From contig NZ_VLLB01000004.1 of NCBI RefSeq assembly GCF_007830455.1, positions 434,001 to 498,000 of the forward strand: 64,000 bases of DNA, read 5' to 3'. This DNA comes from Pseudoduganella lurida. Lineage in GTDB: Bacteria > Pseudomonadota > Gammaproteobacteria > Burkholderiales > Burkholderiaceae_D. Under the pieces are notes generated by a model. That model did no database searches. It was given only the letters and a program-made list of their open reading frames with translations, and was not told where the DNA came from. Below are positions 26,055 through 35,627 of the stretch, in pieces (positions within the stretch are counted from its first letter, which is position 1; each line of letters starts with the position of its first letter). The position numbers and the translations under genes were made by a program.

Positions 26055-27869
26055 ATGAAGAAGCTGCGCGAATACTACGAACGCGAACTGGGCCTCCTGC
26101 ATGGCTATGCACAGGAATTCGCGGCCGACTATCCGGCCCAGGCGATGCATCTTGGGATGGCAGACGGCGCCGGCGACGATCCCCACGTGGAGCGCCTGAT
26201 CCAGGCCACGGCGCTATCCAACGCGCGCGTGGCACGGCTGCTGGACGACAGCGACGGCAAGCTGACCGAAGCCCTGTTGAACGTCAATTACCCGCACTAC
26301 CTGCGGCCCTTTCCTGCTACCGCCAATATCCATATCGATACCGGCGCCGTTACGGCGGTCACCAGGGTGCAGCGCGGGACGGTGCTGAGCGCGAGCTCGC
26401 AGGAGGGCATGGCCTGCAAATTTCGCACCGTGCAGGACGTGTTCATCACGCCGCTGGTCCTGTCACGCGCGACGTTTCATGCCATCGCAGACCTGCCGCC
26501 ATACCTCGCGAGGCCGGCGGATGTCGCCAGTTCGCTCAGCATCAGGATCGAAGGCCCGGCAGGCTTCGATCTGCGCGCTCTGGACGTTCCAGCATTGCGA
26601 TTGCTGATTGCCGGCGAATCGTCGCTCTGCGCGCTGGTGCGAGATGTACTCTTCCTGCAGGCACAAGCCGCCTGGGTAGAGCTGCCCGATGGCCGGTGGC
26701 GCGCGCTGGATGCCGTGCCGCTGGCGCCGGCCGGCTTCTCGGCAGAAGAAGCAGTGCTGCCATGGCCGCCGGCCGCGCATCCCGCATTCCGCCTGCTCGC
26801 CGAATATTTTGCATGCCCTGACCGTTTCAATTTCCTCGACCTGATGCTGGCGCCGCTGCTGCGCCCCGCACCGGCCGGCAGCCACTGCGTTACGCTGCAC
26901 CTGGGCCTGAAAGTGCCGTCCGACTCGCCAGCCGCACGCTTGCTGGCCGGCGTTTCGAAAGCGAACCTGCTGACCCATTGCACGCCCGTCGTGAACCTGT
27001 TCCGGCGCAGCGCGTCGCCCATCGAGATGACACACGCGACACCGGACTACGAACTGTTGCCCGATGCCGCCAGCGCCGGTGCCTATGACGTGTACAGCGT
27101 GGACCGGGTCAGCGCCATCAGCGCCGCACCACGCGACAGGGCGCCGGTCGAATATCGCCCCTATTACGCTGCCCATCATGGCGAACAACAAGGAAAGGGC
27201 CGCTACTGGCTGCTGCGCCGCGATGCCATCCGCGCTGTAACGCATCCTGGCCACGAGCTGCGCATCGCGCTGGTGGACGGGCAACTCGATCCGCTGGCCG
27301 AGAACAATGCCAGCGTGTCGATCGACCTCACCTGCACCAACCGCGACATCCCGGCCCGGCTGCGCCACGGTGCACCGGAGGGCGACCTGCAACTGGAACA
27401 GGGTACCCAGGGCTGGACGCTGCGTTTCCTGCAGCGGCCCACGCCCCAGTATCGTTTCAACGCGGAGCATCATTGGCGCCTCATCTCGCTGCTGTCGTTC
27501 AGCCAGGCGGCGCTGGGCCAGCAAGGCGTCGAGGGACTGCGCGAGGCGCTGGCGCTGCACGACCTTCGCCAGAGCGCCATCACGCAGCGGCAGATCCGCG
27601 GCGTCGCCGCGCTGGATCTGCGCCGCGCGCGCACCTGGCTGCGCGATGACTGGCACACGACGCCCGTCTTCGGGACCGACATTCGCGTGACGCTCGACGA
27701 GCAGGCCTTCACCGGCGCCAGCCTGCATCTGTTTGCCCAGGTACTCGACCATTTCTTCGGCCTGTGCGCCCACCTCAACACCTTTACGCGGCTGACCATC
27801 GTGTCGCTCGCGGACGGCAAGGAGCTCATGCGATGCCAACCCCGGCATGGCGACATCCCGCTGGCCTGA
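26055..27869 (+). CDS. tssF: type VI secretion baseplate subunit TssF
   Basis: The 604-residue length is normal for TssF (VasA/ImpG). The N-terminus MKKLREYYERELGLLHGYAQ and the following FAADYPAQAMHLGM, then DDPHVERLIQATALSNARVA, are diagnostic. LNVNYPHYLRPFPATANI and the late FGTDIRVTLDEQAFTGASLH also match. Two TssF and one TssG form each baseplate wedge with TssE. The gene overlaps tssG by 37 bp, suggesting coupled synthesis. Confidence 0.93.
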   Translation: MKKLREYYERELGLLHGYAQEFAADYPAQAMHLGMADGAGDDPHVERLIQATALSNARVARLLDDSDGKLTEALLNVNYPHYLRPFPATANIHIDTGAVTAVTRVQRGTVLSASSQEGMACKFRTVQDVFITPLVLSRATFHAIADLPPYLARPADVASSLSIRIEGPAGFDLRALDVPALRLLIAGESSLCALVRDVLFLQAQAAWVELPDGRWRALDAVPLAPAGFSAEEAVLPWPPAAHPAFRLLAEYFACPDRFNFLDLMLAPLLRPAPAGSHCVTLHLGLKVPSDSPAARLLAGVSKANLLTHCTPVVNLFRRSASPIEMTHATPDYELLPDAASAGAYDVYSVDRVSAISAAPRDRAPVEYRPYYAAHHGEQQGKGRYWLLRRDAIRAVTHPGHELRIALVDGQLDPLAENNASVSIDLTCTNRDIPARLRHGAPEGDLQLEQGTQGWTLRFLQRPTPQYRFNAEHHWRLISLLSFSQAALGQQGVEGLREALALHDLRQSAITQRQIRGVAALDLRRARTWLRDDWHTTPVFGTDIRVTLDEQAFTGASLHLFAQVLDHFFGLCAHLNTFTRLTIVSLADGKELMRCQPRHGDIPLA

Positions 27870-28828
27870 TCCGGCGCTTGCTGGAGCAGCCGCAGCGGCA
27901 CGACTTCTTCCAGGCCGTGCACCTGATCGGCAGGTGGCTGGCTGCGCAAGGTGCCGGTCATACGCTGGACAGCGCCCTGCGCTTCCGGAACAGCATCTCG
28001 CTGGCCTTCCCGCGCAACCAGATCGAAACGCTGACGGTCGAAGGTGACCGGGTCTACATGACGCCCGCCTTCATCGGCTTCCTCGGCGTCAAGGGTGTGC
28101 TGCCTTACTGCTACACGGAAGCCGTTGCAGCACAGGTTCACGGTGACAGGAACGAAGCGGGCCGCGCCTTTGTCGACTGCTTCTCGCAGCGTTCCGTGCT
28201 GCTGTTCTACCGCGCCTGGGAAAAATGCCGGGTCGAGTACCGGCACAGCGCAGATGGCCGCGATGGCTTCATGGCGTTGCAGCTGGCCATAGCAGGTCGA
28301 ACGCAAAACACCGATGCCGCGATTGCACCACAGGTGGCTGCGCACTACGCCGCGCTGATACGGCAACGTACCGTTCCGGCAGCGCTGATGGCTGCCATCC
28401 TGAACGACCATTTCCGCGTGCCGGTGCGGGTCGAACCGTTCACTGGCTACTGGGAGACGTTGCGGCCGAAAGAACAGTCGCGTCTGGGTATCTCCAACTG
28501 CACGCTCGGTGTTGACTGCATGTTGGGCACGACATACCGCGCCCTGCGCGTGCGTCTCTGGCTCGGCCCCCTGGACCGGCGCGACTTCGATCACTTCCTG
28601 AAGGCGGCGCCCGGCGGCCGAGCGCTGCGCGCGATGCTGGCGCTGTTCAACGTACCCGCGCAGTGCTTCGAAGTACGGCTCATTCTGCGCGCGGACCAAA
28701 TGCGGCCCATCTTCCTCGACGGCACCGCGAAGCTGGGACAGGGCACCTTTCTCGTGGCCGGCCCGCAATGCGCTGACAACGCCGATACCCGTTACCTCAT
28801 CGAACCAGGAGACAGCATTGGACTATGA
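27833..28828 (+). CDS. tssG: type VI secretion baseplate subunit TssG
   Basis: The start is the ATG at 27833, following AAGGAGCTCATGCG and lying inside the end of tssF. The 331-residue product is a typical TssG (VasB/ImpH): LLEQPQRHDFFQAVHLIGRW, FRNSISLAFPRNQIETL, FIGFLGVKGVLPYCYTE and RPKEQSRLGISNCTLG. TssG holds the TssF dimer in the baseplate wedge. Its stop overlaps the vgrG coding region by 11 bp, placing the spike gene directly behind the wedge genes instead of the usual tssH. Confidence 0.93.
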   Translation: MPTPAWRHPAGLIRRLLEQPQRHDFFQAVHLIGRWLAAQGAGHTLDSALRFRNSISLAFPRNQIETLTVEGDRVYMTPAFIGFLGVKGVLPYCYTEAVAAQVHGDRNEAGRAFVDCFSQRSVLLFYRAWEKCRVEYRHSADGRDGFMALQLAIAGRTQNTDAAIAPQVAAHYAALIRQRTVPAALMAAILNDHFRVPVRVEPFTGYWETLRPKEQSRLGISNCTLGVDCMLGTTYRALRVRLWLGPLDRRDFDHFLKAAPGGRALRAMLALFNVPAQCFEVRLILRADQMRPIFLDGTAKLGQGTFLVAGPQCADNADTRYLIEPGDSIGL

Positions 28829-31586
28829 CGAACCCGGTGATACCGACCTGATCGCGCAGCTCCTGACGGCGCGCCATCGCCCCATCCGGCTCGTGCTTGC
28901 ACTGGCGGACGGCCCCTCCGACGATATCCTGCTGCCGCAACGTGTGAGCGGCACGGAAGCCATCTGCGATGGCATCGAACTGCGCGTCTACTGCCTGTCG
29001 CTCGATGCCGGCCTGCCGCTGAAGGAACTGATCGGCGTGGCCGCGCAGGTGCAGCTGGTGACGGATGCGGGCGACCTGCGCAGCCTGTGCGGCATCGTTA
29101 CAGAGGCCAGCCAGGGCGAAAGCGACGGCGGTCTCGCCACGTATCAGCTGGTATTGCGCGATGCGCTGGCGGTACTCGACCTGGCCGTGAATACCCGGGT
29201 GTTCCTCGGCAAGACCGAACTCGAGATCGTTCAGCTGCTGCTGGCGGAAGCGCGCCGCCACAATCCGGCACTGGCGGCGTCCTTCGAATTCGAGGTCAAC
29301 ACGGCGCTGGGCATGCGGCGCGATCCGACGCGCAGCCAGATCATCCAGTACAACGAGCGTACCGGCGCCTTCATCCGCCGGCTACTGCGGCGGCGCGGCA
29401 TCGGCTGGTTCTTCCGCCCGGGACGGGCCAGCGCCGCCGAGACCGATAGCGAAGCACCCTGCCCGCCTGTGCATACGATGGTGCTGTTCGACGATGCGCG
29501 CCGCCTGAAGCAAAGCCCGGCCGGCGTGGTGCGCTTCCACCGCAATGCCGCCACCGAGGAACGGGACACCATCACTGCCTGGTGCGGCGTACGCACACTG
29601 CAGCCGGGGCGCTTCTCGTACTTCAGCTGGGACCATGCCAATCCACGCGGCACCGGCTTCATGACGGCGAGCGCCGCCAGCGAGGCCGATCAAGGCACGC
29701 GCGGCACCAGGCTTGCCGCCGAACTGGAGCGCTACCTGATCGAGGCGCCGCATGTGCGCGACGATCACGAAGACCTGACCGTGCTGGCGCGGCAGGCCAT
29801 GGCACGCTCGGACTTCGAGGCCAAGTGTTATGTCGCCGAAGGCGGCGTGCGTTCGTGCGCGGCAGGCGAATACTTCACGCTCGACGGCCATCCTGACATG
29901 GACCAGCACGGGGATGGCGAGCGCGACTTCGTGATCGTCTCGCAGCACATCGTAGCGCAGAACAACCTGCCGAAGGCTTATGACGCAAGGGTCGAGCGCC
30001 TGTTTGCCCGCAACCGCTGGGAGACCGATCCAGCGCTGCCCGTGGCGGCGCGCAACTGGTTCGATGCGGGCGAAATGCGCTTTTTCCTGCGCATGACGTG
30101 CGTGCGGCGCGACACGCGCTTCGTGCCAGCGCCCGATTTACAGAACGACCGGCCGCATGCAGCGATGCAAAGTGCCATTGTCGTTGGTCCCACCGGCGAG
30201 ACGGTGCACTGCGACGAACTTGGCCGCATCAAGGTGCGTTTCAGTGGCATGCGTGAAAAAGACCATGCGCACGCGGAAGGCGCCGGCGCATCCGGCGCCG
30301 ATGCCGATTCAGCATGGGTGCGGGTAGCCACCAACTGGGCCGGGCCCATCTCCGGCTCCGGTTCGCACTTCGGTGCGCTGACCTTGCCGCGTGCCGGCAC
30401 CGAGGTGCTGATCGCCTTCCTGGGTGGCGATCCGGACAAGCCGGTCGTCATCGGCCAGCTGTACAACACGTCGGGCCGACCGCCACATTTCGGCACCGAT
30501 GGCCTGCCTGGCAATCGCTACCTCTCCGGCATGCAGAGCCGCGAAGTCAAAGGTACCCGCGTCAACCAGCTGCGCCTGGACGACACGCCGGGCCAGATCA
30601 ACGCGCAGCTGTCCAGCGATCACGGGCGCTCGGAGCTGAACCTGGGCTGGCTGACGCAGCCCCGCACGAAAGGCACCGGCACCGCGCGCGGCGAAGGCGC
30701 CGAACTGACGACCGACCAGCAGCTCGCGCTACGCGCTGGCAAAGGCATGCTGCTGTCCGCCTGGCAGCGCCTCGGCAGTGGCGGCAGGCAGCTCGACCGC
30801 AGCGACTACCTGGCGCTGATGGAGGAATGTGTCGAACTGTTCCGCTCTCTTGGCGAATATGCCGCGTCCCATGAAGGTCTCGCCGTGGATGCTGCCGCGC
30901 AGGATGGCCTGAAATCGGGCATCAAGAACTGGGACAAATCCGGTGCCGCCGCCATCGGCGTCACCGCCCCGGATGGCATCAGCTTCGCGACATCGAAGGC
31001 GGTGGTGACCTACGCCGCCACCAACATCGACACGGTAGCGCAACAGCACCTGCAGCTGACGGCGGGTCAGCGCATGAACGTAAATGCCGGCAAAGGCATC
31101 TCGCTGTTCTCGCACGCTAACGGGCTGCGCGCCATTGCCCATCACGGTCCCCTGCTGATGCAGAGCCAGTTCGACACGACGCAGATCGACTCCGGCAAGG
31201 ACGTGAAGATCAGCGCCAAGGGCCGCGTGATCATCCAGGCCGAGGAGCTGGTGTTCGTGAACACGGGCGGGGCTTACATCGCGCTGAAGGGCGGCGCGCC
31301 GGAGATTGGCGGGCCGGGCGCGTTGACGGTCAAGACGGACGGGCATAACTGGAATGGGGCGGCGAGCAAGTCGGCGGATCTGCCGAAGTTCACCGACGGC
31401 GAGTTCGTGCGCACCCCGCGAGTGCTACGCGGCAGCGATGGCGAGCCGGTCGAGGGCGTGAAGATCAATGTGGAGGTCGATGGCCAACGGCGCACCGTCA
31501 CCACGAACAGTGCCGGGGAGGGCGAAAAGATTACCTCCGATACGGTGCAACAACTGCGCGCCTTCTTCGATCCCAAAGACATCTGA
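28818..31586 (+). CDS. vgrG: type VI secretion spike protein VgrG (TssI) with C-terminal extension
   Basis: Translation appears to start at the TTG at 28818, eight bases after CAGGAG and overlapping the tssG end. The 922-residue product has a gp27-like base (residues ~20-420, with FLGKTELEIVQLLLAEARR, IIQYNERTGAFIRRLLRRRG and GIGWFF) and a gp5 OB-fold at ~450-560 (DELGRIKVRF, SGSHFGALTLPRAGTEVLIA, GGDPDKPVVIGQLYN). A long beta-helix/DUF2345 part follows, with LALRAGKGMLLSAWQRL, AGQRMNVNAGKGISLFSHAN and GRVIIQAEELVFVN. The last ~65 residues (PRVLRGSDGEPVEGVKINVE) form a transthyretin/Ig-like tail, a usual docking place for cargo. The next gene encodes a lipase effector, its probable cargo. Confidence 0.94.
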   Translation: MDYDEPGDTDLIAQLLTARHRPIRLVLALADGPSDDILLPQRVSGTEAICDGIELRVYCLSLDAGLPLKELIGVAAQVQLVTDAGDLRSLCGIVTEASQGESDGGLATYQLVLRDALAVLDLAVNTRVFLGKTELEIVQLLLAEARRHNPALAASFEFEVNTALGMRRDPTRSQIIQYNERTGAFIRRLLRRRGIGWFFRPGRASAAETDSEAPCPPVHTMVLFDDARRLKQSPAGVVRFHRNAATEERDTITAWCGVRTLQPGRFSYFSWDHANPRGTGFMTASAASEADQGTRGTRLAAELERYLIEAPHVRDDHEDLTVLARQAMARSDFEAKCYVAEGGVRSCAAGEYFTLDGHPDMDQHGDGERDFVIVSQHIVAQNNLPKAYDARVERLFARNRWETDPALPVAARNWFDAGEMRFFLRMTCVRRDTRFVPAPDLQNDRPHAAMQSAIVVGPTGETVHCDELGRIKVRFSGMREKDHAHAEGAGASGADADSAWVRVATNWAGPISGSGSHFGALTLPRAGTEVLIAFLGGDPDKPVVIGQLYNTSGRPPHFGTDGLPGNRYLSGMQSREVKGTRVNQLRLDDTPGQINAQLSSDHGRSELNLGWLTQPRTKGTGTARGEGAELTTDQQLALRAGKGMLLSAWQRLGSGGRQLDRSDYLALMEECVELFRSLGEYAASHEGLAVDAAAQDGLKSGIKNWDKSGAAAIGVTAPDGISFATSKAVVTYAATNIDTVAQQHLQLTAGQRMNVNAGKGISLFSHANGLRAIAHHGPLLMQSQFDTTQIDSGKDVKISAKGRVIIQAEELVFVNTGGAYIALKGGAPEIGGPGALTVKTDGHNWNGAASKSADLPKFTDGEFVRTPRVLRGSDGEPVEGVKINVEVDGQRRTVTTNSAGEGEKITSDTVQQLRAFFDPKDI

Positions 31587-31607
31587 ACCGGTTCCAGGAG
31601 GCCCGAG

Positions 31608-33806
31608 ATGAACAAGCACGGCACCACCCATAGAACGACCACACCCAAGATGGCCGAATTCGAGGTCTCGAACCAGGCCGCGATCTGCGATGCAAAAGGC
31701 GTCACACTTCTGAAAGACTCCTATCTTGACGTGATCATGCAGCTGCCACTGCCTGGCATCATCATCTTCGTCCATGGCGTGAATTCGGATGGCGAGTGGT
31801 ACGAACAGGCCGAAGAAGGATTGTGCCAAGGCCTGAATAACCGGCTCAAGCGTCGTCCGGAACACATGGAATTTCCAACGCCGACGGCCGGGCAGCTTAC
31901 GCCGGCGAAGTACACGGCTGAATTAACGGACGACGGCTTTATCAATACGGACCGGGAGCCGGACACATTTCTCCAGGCAGCCGAACATTTCTCTCCCGTC
32001 ATTCGGTTTCGGTGGGGCTACAAGGCAAATGCAGAAGAACTTCAGAACTTCGGCGACTCGATTTATCTGAATGAGGAAGACTACTGGGGTGGCGGTCCTT
32101 TCGCTAATGGGTGTACATCGCTGCCCGATCTGTGGAATGAAGGACTGTCGTCCAATCTTTTTCTCTGGCTGCAAGTACAGCACCTAAACCCCGACAACAG
32201 TCGACAGGTATTCTCCTGCCCGCATCGCGCGTACTACATCGTTGCGGCGCTGAGGCTTGCGAAGCTGGTGGAATCGATCCGCAAGGAACAGGCCGATGTA
32301 CCTATTACCATGGTTTGCCACAGCCAGGGCAATATGGTCGGCATGGCGGCGGCTTTTCTTGGCGATCGAATGCCGGGCCGCCCTGTCGCGAACACTTATG
32401 TCCTCTGCAACCCGCCATACAGCCTGGTCGAAGACAACATGACTGAAAACTGGACACAGATGCATATGTCCGACCAGAAAGGCCGCACCGGACGGCAGAC
32501 TCGCAAGGCAAGGATCGAAACACTCAAGGCTTTCTTCGACATCATCCGCGAGCCTGCATCGCCACCGCAGGAAACCAGCGAGATCAACCGGTGGATGGCC
32601 AACACGAAGCATCAGTTCGATGCAGTGACTGACCGTGCGAAGTACGGCTTAGGCACACCATCGCAAACCTGTGGCCGGGTGACGCTTTACTGCAATCCGC
32701 ATGACCAGGTCATTTCGTCGACCGCCGTTAGGGGAATTGGCTGGCAGGGAATGAGTGCTCAGGAAATTGCGGATACCGGTGGAACAGGTGTCTTCTGCCA
32801 GCGTGTGTTCGCTCAAGGGATTTTTGTGGGGAAGGAACCGGATGAAAGGCCTCAAGTACCGAAGAAAAGCTATCACTACTGGCTGCATCACTATAAGAAA
32901 CCGAAGCCAGGCAGCTGGGATTTCTGGACCCCGGCTTCGCCGATTGCGAAGTACTCGCTGTCCAAAGGCATTGAGGCGAGCAAGCGGGCGGGCGTGATCC
33001 TGACTGTCGGAATGGCGCCGATATTTATCGTTGCGACGTGGATTGCCAGAACGAGAATCAATGAACTACCACACAAGAACTGGTATATCCCTCTAGAGGC
33101 GCCTGACCTACCAGAACCATTCTTACCTCGGGGTTTTCGTTTTGGCCGGACGACCGCGCAATTCGATGCCTACTGCGATGCACGTGGCCAGGATCGCGAC
33201 ATGGCCCGTGTGCGCGAACCGGACGATCCATATGCCGGCGATCGTCCTATTGGCGATGGCAAGGGCGATCCTGAGCGTGCGCCGACCGACGCGGGTCTGG
33301 GGAACCGAGATACCGAGGCGCAGATGCGCTACGAAGATCACGCCCGGTTGCGTATGCAGGCACGACGTGAAGGCCGTGTCGAAAAAGGCGCGAAGGTCAT
33401 TCACGAAGACAAGCCGGAACAGGCGAACGCGCAGTACAAGGCCTGGCGAGAAAAGAACATCAAGAAGTATCTGGCCGATACGGTGGACACGAACGCTACG
33501 GATCACTCGACGACCATGACCAATCCGGAACATGCCGAGAAGGCATTGGCTTATGACGTGGCTGTGGGAGTATGTCATATCAGTCCATTAATTATAAATA
33601 AAATTAGGATTACCGCAGATTGGCGCTTGCTTAAAGGTTTGAATAAGGAAGATAGCGGCAAGGAATTTCTTGAATATTTCAATACTGGCCTACTTAAAAA
33701 TGTGCCAACAAAAAACTGGATAAATAATTTTTCCGAAGCTAATATTCCTGAAAAAATATCAGACTTGCGCCAAAACTTCCCATCATCCCGCGACAATAAT
33801 TACTGA
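31608..33806 (+). CDS. Tle3-like type VI secretion phospholipase effector
   Basis: The 732-residue product has an alpha/beta-hydrolase fold: IIIFVHGVNSDGEWYEQAEE with an oxyanion-type H56-G, and the nucleophile elbow MVCHSQGNMVGMAAAF with Ser239. Asp/His candidates lie in LYCNPHDQVISS. The HGVNSDGEWYE start, the later DUF3274-like part and the position right behind vgrG fit Tle3, a phospholipase family that attacks membranes of rival cells from the periplasm. A hydrophobic stretch at ~460-482 (AGVILTVGMAPIFIVATWIA) could insert in membrane. The charged region ~530-640 is followed by a C-terminal ~75 residues encoded by strikingly AT-rich DNA, suggesting a swapped toxin end. CAGGAGG precedes the ATG. 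Lipase activity is inferred from motifs. Confidence 0.75.
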   Translation: MNKHGTTHRTTTPKMAEFEVSNQAAICDAKGVTLLKDSYLDVIMQLPLPGIIIFVHGVNSDGEWYEQAEEGLCQGLNNRLKRRPEHMEFPTPTAGQLTPAKYTAELTDDGFINTDREPDTFLQAAEHFSPVIRFRWGYKANAEELQNFGDSIYLNEEDYWGGGPFANGCTSLPDLWNEGLSSNLFLWLQVQHLNPDNSRQVFSCPHRAYYIVAALRLAKLVESIRKEQADVPITMVCHSQGNMVGMAAAFLGDRMPGRPVANTYVLCNPPYSLVEDNMTENWTQMHMSDQKGRTGRQTRKARIETLKAFFDIIREPASPPQETSEINRWMANTKHQFDAVTDRAKYGLGTPSQTCGRVTLYCNPHDQVISSTAVRGIGWQGMSAQEIADTGGTGVFCQRVFAQGIFVGKEPDERPQVPKKSYHYWLHHYKKPKPGSWDFWTPASPIAKYSLSKGIEASKRAGVILTVGMAPIFIVATWIARTRINELPHKNWYIPLEAPDLPEPFLPRGFRFGRTTAQFDAYCDARGQDRDMARVREPDDPYAGDRPIGDGKGDPERAPTDAGLGNRDTEAQMRYEDHARLRMQARREGRVEKGAKVIHEDKPEQANAQYKAWREKNIKKYLADTVDTNATDHSTTMTNPEHAEKALAYDVAVGVCHISPLIINKIRITADWRLLKGLNKEDSGKEFLEYFNTGLLKNVPTKNWINNFSEANIPEKISDLRQNFPSSRDNNY

Positions 33807-33894
33807 ATTCGCTTTGCCAAGTCCAATCATATGATGCCAATCTTCAAAATTTATTTTAGACCCAACCAGTTAAATTGCGTCAATAGGAAAAATC

Positions 33895-35235
33895 ATGAAA
33901 TCCTTTAAAAAATTTCATCTATATGCCGTAATTGCGTCATGTTGGTCGTCGCCAGTATTGGCCCAAGCTTCGACCATCAATTCGACCTCGGCTTCGACCC
34001 AGCCAAATTCGACTCTTATATCGAAGCCTTTTCTCGCTCAGGTTGTGGGACTGCAATGGTTGAATCCGCTACAACGAAGAGATTACTCGACCGAATGGCA
34101 GTTGCTTTGGGCACTAGGGCTTGCAACGCCAAATAAGAATGACGACAAGGTTCGTTCGAATCCGGAACGATTCACAAAAATCCAGAGTATTGGCTCAATA
34201 GCCGTTGGAAATAATGGCACAGAAACATTCGAGGGCTATCACGAAAAATATATAGACGAACTTTTTTACAAGATGCACGACGTTTACTTTTCCAGCTCTA
34301 CCTATTTTTACAACGCGCACTCCCTAACGGATAAAAAAAGTTGGCGAGAGCTTGCCGGGATTCGCGTGGAATACTCGATCCCTGATGGAAGGTTGAAACC
34401 GGAAATAGCACAAGTCTATCTACGAAACACAATAACAAACGCATTCAACATTGGAAACATTTATATGCCAACGACCTGGTCGCGCAGCACTCCGCCGGAA
34501 GTAAGGGTGACCGTCGGCGCCGCAAATGCAGGATTCACTTCGCTTGCAGCCGCCCTGGATTATTTGCAGGCTCATCCAAATGAAACTGTTTGGGCAATGA
34601 ACTGGGATGCCCCAAGCCGACCCAAGGACAAGCAGATCAATGAGAACATGGTGCTCCTCGTGCTGGCTGGCCGTGACTACAAAACCGAACGTGCGCCCCT
34701 GGCCTGGATTGGTTATCCCGCGAGCCGCAAGGCAGAAGACTTTGAATCGAAGCCGGGCCTGCCGCCGAAGTCGATTCAGGCATGGCAGGCGACTATTCAC
34801 GATGCAGCACGTAATGCGAACATAAAGCCTGTGGAGATCGGTTACGTCATCCACGATGCGCACAATATGCACCCCGACTCTTCCAACCGTATCGGCGACC
34901 TCGCGCAGACACTCACCATGGAAGTTGGAGAAATCGACTATGCCAGGCAATCCTTCAACACGTCTGCGCTTCTAGGCGACATGGGCGCCGGCACTGCACT
35001 CACCAACGTCGCGTTAGGCATTGCCTATGCCAATCACATCGGCAAGAACGTATTGGTTGCTGGCACGACGGATCGAACCCAGCCTACCTCGGTCATTGTC
35101 ATGCCACCCGAGAAAGTCCGCCCCATCAATCATGAGGAACCCTGGTTCCGCGCACGTAGCGAACGGGACGCTCACCTGATGTGGTGGGGTATCCGTCACG
35201 ATGCGGAGCGTCACATGCAGGGCTATTCAAAGTGA
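33895..35235 (+). CDS. exported Tla3-like (DUF2875-type) T6SS lipase adaptor candidate
   Basis: The 446-residue product has an N-terminal export signal (KKFHLYAVIASCWSSPVLAQ). Two alpha/beta domains seem to follow. The second has LLVLAGRDYKTERAPLAWIG, VEIGYVIHDAHNMHPDSSNR and a thiolase-like GAGTALTNVALGIAYANHIG. In Pseudomonas aeruginosa the DUF2875 protein Tla3 sits beside tle3 and loads the lipase onto VgrG2b from the periplasm; position and overall features here agree. It could instead be the immunity protein, since no other candidate lies near. The 5' third is AT-rich while the rest matches host composition. Recognition of the family is from memory of its features. Confidence 0.5.
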   Translation: MKSFKKFHLYAVIASCWSSPVLAQASTINSTSASTQPNSTLISKPFLAQVVGLQWLNPLQRRDYSTEWQLLWALGLATPNKNDDKVRSNPERFTKIQSIGSIAVGNNGTETFEGYHEKYIDELFYKMHDVYFSSSTYFYNAHSLTDKKSWRELAGIRVEYSIPDGRLKPEIAQVYLRNTITNAFNIGNIYMPTTWSRSTPPEVRVTVGAANAGFTSLAAALDYLQAHPNETVWAMNWDAPSRPKDKQINENMVLLVLAGRDYKTERAPLAWIGYPASRKAEDFESKPGLPPKSIQAWQATIHDAARNANIKPVEIGYVIHDAHNMHPDSSNRIGDLAQTLTMEVGEIDYARQSFNTSALLGDMGAGTALTNVALGIAYANHIGKNVLVAGTTDRTQPTSVIVMPPEKVRPINHEEPWFRARSERDAHLMWWGIRHDAERHMQGYSK

Positions 35236-35251
35236 TCAACGGGAGACCACC

Positions 35252-35515
35252 ATGCGCGGCATCATCCGACTGAACGATCCCACCAGCCATGGCGGCAGGG
35301 TCGTGGCAGCAGCGCCGAAGACCAAGGTGATGGGTGTGGCAGTCGCCCGCAAAGGCGACCGCTGCGTATGCCCCATCCAGGGTCACACTGTGTGCGTCAT
35401 TATCGAAGGTGATCCGAAGGTGACGATCGATGGCGTGCCGGTCGCGTTCGATGGCCACAAGACCAGTTGTGGCGCGACGTTGATCAGCACAGTGCCGAAG
35501 AGTGGACGCGGCTGA
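35252..35515 (+). CDS. PAAR-domain T6SS spike tip protein
   Basis: The 87-residue protein is a complete PAAR domain: IRLNDPTSHGGRVVAAAP, then VARKGDRCVCPIQGHTVCVI, EGDPKVTIDGVPVAFDGHKT and SCGATLIS. His and Cys residues at the expected places would bind the zinc at the needle tip. It caps VgrG and sharpens the spike. The ATG follows GGGAGACCACC, 16 bp after the adaptor gene, so it closes the tssEFG-vgrG-effector-adaptor-PAAR operon. The lack of any extension means the lipase must ride on VgrG or the adaptor rather than on the tip. Confidence 0.92.
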   Translation: MRGIIRLNDPTSHGGRVVAAAPKTKVMGVAVARKGDRCVCPIQGHTVCVIIEGDPKVTIDGVPVAFDGHKTSCGATLISTVPKSGRG

Positions 35516-35627
35516 AAAGCCTGATCGCAGGGTGGTCAAGCAAGTCTGGAAGAAAATGTCGAGCGCATGTCCCGGTGACTGGCACCAGGACACAGGCAAT
35601 AAGACACGTAGCACGAAGTTGGGAAGA

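Noticed and set aside
34420..34950. Minus-strand frame of 176 codons as a missing immunity gene
   Set aside because: It is antisense to the adaptor candidate, starts without a ribosome site, and lacks a signal peptide expected for periplasmic immunity.
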